Shown: positions 59,574 to 64,000 of the stretch, piece after piece
How positions within the stretch are numbered: position 1 is the first letter of the stretch
How the letters are laid out: every line of letters begins with the position of its first letter
NCBI GenBank assembly: GCA_965248135.1
Contig: CBDFIN010000012.1
Location: 806,001-870,000 of the forward strand
From: SZUA-100 sp965248135
GTDB lineage: Bacteria > Pseudomonadota > Alphaproteobacteria > Rhizobiales > Rhizobiaceae
Length of the DNA stretch: 64,000 nt
Direction: 5' to 3'
Position numbers and translations under genes: made by a program
The notes under the pieces: model-generated
Database searches by the model: none
Seen by the model: only the letters and a program-made list of their open reading frames with translations
What the model was told of the DNA's origin: nothing

Positions 59574-61103
59574 ATGGTTTCGCGGGTGACTACGGTGGCC
59601 TTTCAAGGCATCGAGGCGGTCATGGTTGATGTTCAGGTGATGGTGGCGCCTGGCAAGATAAACATGCACATTGTCGGACTGGCTGACAAGGCTGTGGCCG
59701 AAAGCCGTGAACGGGTACAGGCGGCGCTGCATGCATCGGGACTTTCGATGCCGCCGAAAAAAGTCACGGTCAATCTGGCACCGGCTGATCTGCCCAAGGA
59801 GGGGAGCCATTATGATTTGCCGATTGCGCTGGCATTGATGGCGGCTCTTGGCGCGATTCCGGCCGATGCGCTGGATTCCTATGTTGTATTGGGCGAATTA
59901 TCACTTGATGGCACCATCACGCCGGTAGCCGGTGTTCTTCCTGCTGCAATCAGCGCTAATGCGGCAGAAAAAGGGCTGATATGCCCGCAAGCCAGTGGCG
60001 GCGAAGCGGCCTGGGCAGATAGTGAAATGGATATTCTGGCGCCGGCAAGTCTGATCGGCATTGCCAATCATTTCAAGGGGACACAGGTGCTATCGAGACC
60101 TCGCGCCACCATTCGCGAACCATCCTCAACCGGTCCGGATCTTGGCGATATCAAAGGGCAGGAAACGGCCAAACGGGCGCTTGAGGTGGCCGCTGCGGGA
60201 GGACACAATATTCTCCTTACCGGCCCACCGGGATCGGGCAAGTCAATGCTGGCGGAAAGATTGCCGTCGATTTTGCCCCCATTATCACCGGCAGAATTGC
60301 TGGAGGTCTCGATGATTGCCTCAATTGCCGGAGATTTGAGTGATGGCAAACTGTCAAATGCCCGGCCATTTCGTGCACCCCATCATTCCGCATCAATGGC
60401 CGCTTTGGTCGGCGGTGGCCTGAAGGCTCGTCCAGGTGAAGTATCACTGGCCCATAACGGGGTATTGTTTCTTGATGAGTTTCCCGAATTCACCCCTCAG
60501 GTTCTTGATTCCCTGCGCCAACCTCTTGAGGCCGGTGAAACCATGATCGCTCGGGTCAATCACCGGGTTTGCTATCCCTCCCGCATCCAGCTGGTGGCGG
60601 CGATGAACCCGTGCCGATGTGGCATGGCGGGGGAACCGGGCCATACCTGCCGGCGCGGATTACGCTGTGCCAGCGACTATCAGGCACGCATTTCAGGGCC
60701 GCTGCTTGATCGTATCGACTTGCGTATCGATGTCCCGGCTGTCTCGGCCCGCGATCTTATCAAACCGGCGGAATCGGAATCAAGTAAAGTCATTGCATCC
60801 CGCGTCGCCGCCGCCCGTCAGCGACAAAGCGCGCGCTATCGCTCGATGGGTGTTGCAAGCAACACCAACGCCCATGCCACAACCGCGATAATCGAGCAGG
60901 TGGCAAAATTGGACACCGGCGGCAGCACGCTGCTACACGATGCGGCGGATGCGATGAAGTTTTCGGCCCGTGCCTATCACAGAATTCTCAAGGTGGCGCT
61001 GACCTTGGCCGATCTGGACGGCGCGGATTCGATAGGTCGCATTCATTTGGCAGAAGCGATATCTTACCGTACATCGAATGCGCCATTGGCGAAGGCAGCC
61101 TGA
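59574..61103 (+). CDS. comM: YifB/ComM-family Mg chelatase-like AAA+ ATPase
   Basis: A 509-residue protein with an N-terminal Lon-type beta/alpha fold (TTVAFQGIEAVMVDVQVMV), a Walker A LLTGPPGSGKSMLAERLPSI near residues 220-235, the HHSASMAALVGGG segment, DEFPEF Walker B, and a zinc cluster MNPCRCGMAGEPGHTCRRGL. ComM is a branch-migration helicase that aids natural transformation. Whether this organism is competent is not known. Confidence 0.93.
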   Translation: MVSRVTTVAFQGIEAVMVDVQVMVAPGKINMHIVGLADKAVAESRERVQAALHASGLSMPPKKVTVNLAPADLPKEGSHYDLPIALALMAALGAIPADALDSYVVLGELSLDGTITPVAGVLPAAISANAAEKGLICPQASGGEAAWADSEMDILAPASLIGIANHFKGTQVLSRPRATIREPSSTGPDLGDIKGQETAKRALEVAAAGGHNILLTGPPGSGKSMLAERLPSILPPLSPAELLEVSMIASIAGDLSDGKLSNARPFRAPHHSASMAALVGGGLKARPGEVSLAHNGVLFLDEFPEFTPQVLDSLRQPLEAGETMIARVNHRVCYPSRIQLVAAMNPCRCGMAGEPGHTCRRGLRCASDYQARISGPLLDRIDLRIDVPAVSARDLIKPAESESSKVIASRVAAARQRQSARYRSMGVASNTNAHATTAIIEQVAKLDTGGSTLLHDAADAMKFSARAYHRILKVALTLADLDGADSIGRIHLAEAISYRTSNAPLAKAA

Positions 61104-61213
61104 CGCGCTTTAATCGGCCCTGACCATGTGCGCGGGTTTGAAAATCAGGTTTTCAGATCCGTTTTGGTTGTGATAATTTTGCTCAAGAAAACCAGTGCGG
61201 GAAAGGCCATCCA

Positions 61214-62182
61214 ATGAATGACTCCTCCTTTCAGCCGGTCTCCGGCATCGATTTACCCAGATTTGCCGGGGTCCCGAGTTTTATGCGCTTGCCGCATATT
61301 GCACTGCAATCCGATCGAATTGACAAAGTGCAAATCGGTATCATCGGCGTACCGTGGGATGGAGGTACGACCAACAGGCCCGGCGCCCGCCATGGGCCGC
61401 GCCAGTTGCGTGATCTTTCAACAATGATACGCTCTGTGCATCCGGTGAGCGGGATCAATCCTTTCCAGATGTGCAACTGCGCTGATCTGGGCGACGTATC
61501 GCCCAATCCGGCCGATCTTGCCGTCACGCTTGAACGGGTTACTGCCTTTTTCAGCACCTTGCGCGGTAAAAATATTATCCCGTTAAGTGCCGGCGGCGAC
61601 CATCTTATTTCACTGCCGATTTTGCGGGCGCTGGCGCATGACAGGCCGCTGGGTATGATCCATTTCGATGCCCATACTGACCTGTTCGATGGCTATTTTG
61701 GTGGCACGAAATATACCCACGGCACGCCATTCCGGCGCGCCATCGAAGAAGGATTGCTCGATCCCTCCCGCGTGGTGCAGATCGGTATCCGGGGCACCAT
61801 GTATGACGGCGAGGATATTGAATGGGGTCGCTCCAAGGGCGTTACCATTTTTACCATCGAGGATTTGATGGAGCAGGGTCACTGCGAAATGATGAAGCGG
61901 GCGCGGGCTATTGTTGGTGAGGCACAAATCTATGTCAGCTTTGATATCGATTTTATTGATCCGGCATTTGCGCCGGGAACCGGTACACCGGAAATCGGCG
62001 GTGCTGACACCTTTACCGCACAACAACTGGTGCGTGGACTGAGTGGAGTAAATATAGCGGGCGCCGATCTGGTTGAGGTTTCGCCGCCATTTGATCAGTC
62101 AGGTGGCACTGCGTGGGTCGGTGTTTCGATGATGTTCGAACTACTGTGCGTGATGGCTGAAAGTGTGGCGAGATCCGCTTGA
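61214..62182 (+). CDS. speB: Ureohydrolase (agmatinase family)
   Basis: A 322-residue arginase/agmatinase-fold enzyme with the di-manganese site intact: His130 in SAGGDHLISL, Asp152, His154 and Asp156 in IHFDAHTDLFDG, and Asp244 and Asp246 in SFDIDFIDPAFAPGTGTPE. Family members cleave agmatine, guanidinobutyrate or related guanidino compounds, releasing urea; agmatinase is the closest-looking assignment but the substrate is not settled. No other polyamine genes are near. Confidence 0.85.
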   Translation: MNDSSFQPVSGIDLPRFAGVPSFMRLPHIALQSDRIDKVQIGIIGVPWDGGTTNRPGARHGPRQLRDLSTMIRSVHPVSGINPFQMCNCADLGDVSPNPADLAVTLERVTAFFSTLRGKNIIPLSAGGDHLISLPILRALAHDRPLGMIHFDAHTDLFDGYFGGTKYTHGTPFRRAIEEGLLDPSRVVQIGIRGTMYDGEDIEWGRSKGVTIFTIEDLMEQGHCEMMKRARAIVGEAQIYVSFDIDFIDPAFAPGTGTPEIGGADTFTAQQLVRGLSGVNIAGADLVEVSPPFDQSGGTAWVGVSMMFELLCVMAESVARSA

Positions 62183-62300
62183 GTGGCCGTTAACGGTGTC
62201 TCTCAAACATTTTTCAATATTGAAGTGATAATCAAGCGACTGACAAGGGTTTGCGAAATTGGCGGCAAACTCGGTTTTTTCCGGTCGCGGTTATCAATTT

Positions 62301-64000
62301 ATGGACAATGCAAAAGAAGCAGTACCACAAAACGGTGCGGATATAGCGCCAATGCAATGCGCTGGTTTCGGCGACCGGTGTGGTGCCGATTACTCCGCGC
62401 CAGACGCCGAAATTATGGCGATTCAAGACCAGCAGTCGCAATCGCGACAGCCGCAGTTGATCACACAATTACCAATCAAATCAGCCGAACCAGCGCGATC
62501 ACGGCTCCCTGGTATCAGATTTCGTTTGTTTGTCGCTGGCGCGCTGGCGGCTCTCGTCCTTGCGATTTACCGTGCCTCCTGGTCGATGACGGGAGCATTG
62601 GTGGCGTTGATGTTTGTCACCGGCCTTGGGCTGATATTGAGGCACGTTGCTCTTTTGCGCCGCAAAAACAGCCAACAACTGGCCGAACTGGAAACGCTGA
62701 GAGACCACACATGGGAGCTTCGAGAAAGCGAAGAGCGCTATCGCAGCCTGGCCGAGGCATTCGGCGATCTGGTTGTACATCGCGACCCCGCCGGCAGGAT
62801 ACTGTTTGCCAATGACGCCTTTGTTGACACATTTGGCATCGAGATAGGTCGCCTGAATGGGTCGATGGCATTTCATCTTGAGCCACTCAATGATACTTCA
62901 ACACCGCTTGCCGATGCTGGAAAAGATAATCCTTGTGCCCGCGATTTGTTGCTCAAGACATTGAATGGTGATCGCTGGTTTTCCTGGCTTGATCTCGACA
63001 TAAGAAACGAACAATCCGGTCAGGCCGCCATTATTTCGGTTGCCCGGGATATTACCGAGCGAAAGGAATATGAAGCCGCGCTGCAACAGGAGAAAATCAA
63101 GGCCGAAAGCGCCAATATGGCAAAGAGCCGGTTCCTGGCCACCGTAAGTCATGAAATACGGACGCCGCTTAACGGCATTCTCGGCATGGCAAACCTGCTG
63201 AAAGGGACAAAACTGGCGCCTGCCCAGCAAACCTATGTCGACGCGGTTGCTACTTCTGGCAGGGCTTTGTTCGCCCTGGTGGAAGATATTCTTGATATTA
63301 CCAAAATCGAAGCTGATCGCCTTGAGCTGTACCCGGAGCCAACCAACATTACCGCCGTTTGTGAGGACCTGATCGAACTATTGGCAAACACCGCCCACGC
63401 AAAGAATATCGAAATAGCCAGCTATATTGGACCTAATGTGCCGACCGAGATTGTTGTCGACAGGGGGCGGTTGAGGCAGGTTATCTTGAATATTGCCGGC
63501 AACGCGGTCAAATTTACCGAGAAAGGCGGTGTGGCACTGAGGATTACCAGCAGATGCCAGAATCTGGGACAAAATCAGGTCAAGCTGCGCTTCGAGATCG
63601 AAGATACCGGGCCGGGCCTTGCAGAAGCCGACAAAGAGAGAATCTTTCGCGAATTTGAGCAGTTGGACGATGTTCGCAGCCGTCGTCACAATGGTGTCGG
63701 ACTGGGTCTTTCGATCTCCCGGCGAATTATTCGAAAAATGGGTGGCCTCATTTCGGTCGACAGCCAACAGGGCGTCGGATCCCGTTTCTGGTTTGAGATA
63801 GAAGTTCCGGTTTCGGCCGGCGAGATCATACGGCCACCGGCCGAACCGGCAACCCGGCAGGTTTTGCTGGTTGCGCCGGATGGTATTGAACGTTCGATCG
63901 TTGCCGAAACGATTGATGATCACGGATATCCTGTATTGCAATATTCTTCGATTGGCGAGATGCTCAAAACCAGGGAGAATGAACAGCCCTTAAATACAGC
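62301..64000 (+). CDS. Hybrid sensor histidine kinase (partial, runs off the window)
   Basis: An open frame of 566 codons from the ATG at 62301 continues past the end. Residues of about 70-115 form one or two membrane helices (FRLFVAGALAALVLAIYRAS). A PAS domain occupies about 145-255 (ERYRSLAEAFGDLVVHRDPA). HisKA has its phosphorylated His at residue 284 in FLATVSHEIRTPLNGILGMA. The ATPase domain shows the N-box LNIAGNAVKFTEKGG and G-box VGLGLSISRRIIRKMGG. A receiver-like segment starts at RQVLLVAPDGIER, where the acidic Asp pair is not seen, so it may be a degenerate receiver; its end is outside the window. Confidence 0.88.
   Translation, partial: MDNAKEAVPQNGADIAPMQCAGFGDRCGADYSAPDAEIMAIQDQQSQSRQPQLITQLPIKSAEPARSRLPGIRFRLFVAGALAALVLAIYRASWSMTGALVALMFVTGLGLILRHVALLRRKNSQQLAELETLRDHTWELRESEERYRSLAEAFGDLVVHRDPAGRILFANDAFVDTFGIEIGRLNGSMAFHLEPLNDTSTPLADAGKDNPCARDLLLKTLNGDRWFSWLDLDIRNEQSGQAAIISVARDITERKEYEAALQQEKIKAESANMAKSRFLATVSHEIRTPLNGILGMANLLKGTKLAPAQQTYVDAVATSGRALFALVEDILDITKIEADRLELYPEPTNITAVCEDLIELLANTAHAKNIEIASYIGPNVPTEIVVDRGRLRQVILNIAGNAVKFTEKGGVALRITSRCQNLGQNQVKLRFEIEDTGPGLAEADKERIFREFEQLDDVRSRRHNGVGLGLSISRRIIRKMGGLISVDSQQGVGSRFWFEIEVPVSAGEIIRPPAEPATRQVLLVAPDGIERSIVAETIDDHGYPVLQYSSIGEMLKTRENEQPLNT

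Noticed and set aside
1..64000. tRNA genes, rRNA genes and CRISPR arrays
   Set aside because: No T-loop GTTCRANYC in a cloverleaf context, no rRNA-like stretch and no regularly spaced direct repeats were seen; this was an eye scan, not a covariance search.

Overview
This is a chromosomal segment of an alphaproteobacterium, most likely of the order Hyphomicrobiales (Rhizobiales). The assignment rests on protein families and on gene order read from the sequence: irr divergent from fabA-fabB-fabI, a PraR/PhrR-type XRE regulator between lnt and metK, an ActS/ActR (RegB/RegA) redox pair, an MmcB-type nuclease, CoxG, malate synthase G, and the block ubiB-ubiE / mutM-enoyl-CoA hydratase-rpsT / dnaA-dnaN-recF. 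Genus and species cannot be named from the sequence alone. Almost every gene is a conserved housekeeping gene. No tRNA, rRNA or CRISPR array was recognised.

Layout. 1-3.6 kb: ubiB (cut by the window edge) and ubiE on the minus strand, then mutM, an enoyl-CoA hydratase and rpsT on the plus strand. 3.6-4.6 kb: a long AT-rich non-coding leader before dnaA, with several hairpins and an 11-codon upstream ORF behind a strong Shine-Dalgarno sequence. 4.6-9.5 kb: dnaA, dnaN, recF and a MoeB/ThiF-type adenylyltransferase. 9.5-10.4 kb: a small exported protein flanked by inverted copies of a 36-bp repeat. 10.4-17.4 kb: a 2-hydroxyacid dehydrogenase, an SH3 protein, irr, the unsaturated fatty acid genes fabA/fabB/fabI, a GIY-YIG protein and pncB. 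17.5-26 kb, minus strand: an exported protein coupled to an RND/MMPL exporter, betA preceded by the gutted remnant of choline sulfatase betC, an AcuI-type reductase, lspA and two methyltransferases. 26-38 kb: coxG, galE, glcB, an alpha/beta hydrolase, an L,D-transpeptidase, mmcB, the redox regulators, hrpB and a sterol desaturase-type membrane hydroxylase preceded by a hexanucleotide tandem repeat. 38.7-48.7 kb: lnt, the XRE regulator, a dead IS200-type transposase, metK, trmB, lepA, an extensin-like protein, tag, a DUF2927 protein and a second L,D-transpeptidase. 48.7-51 kb: an AT-rich accessory patch with a lone periplasmic binding protein and a membrane-anchored protein of unknown function. 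51-64 kb: grpE, hrcA, rph, rdgB, hemW, an LpoA-like lipoprotein, rsmI, yraN, gshB, comM, an agmatinase-family gene and a hybrid sensor kinase that runs off the window.

Functional themes: replication initiation (dnaA, dnaN, recF), membrane lipid and lipoprotein work (fabA/B/I, lspA, lnt), cell-wall cross-linking (two L,D-transpeptidases and an LpoA-like lipoprotein), iron and redox control (irr, ActRS with an FNR/FixK-type site before actR), protein quality control (hrcA, grpE) and nucleotide or DNA repair (mutM, tag, rdgB, mmcB). No clearly new multi-gene system is present. The most interesting items are the dnaA leader with its upstream ORF, the FNR-type site before actR, the betC remnant, the hexamer repeat before the desaturase, the three palindromes before the XRE regulator, the dispersed repeats and the 49-51 kb patch.
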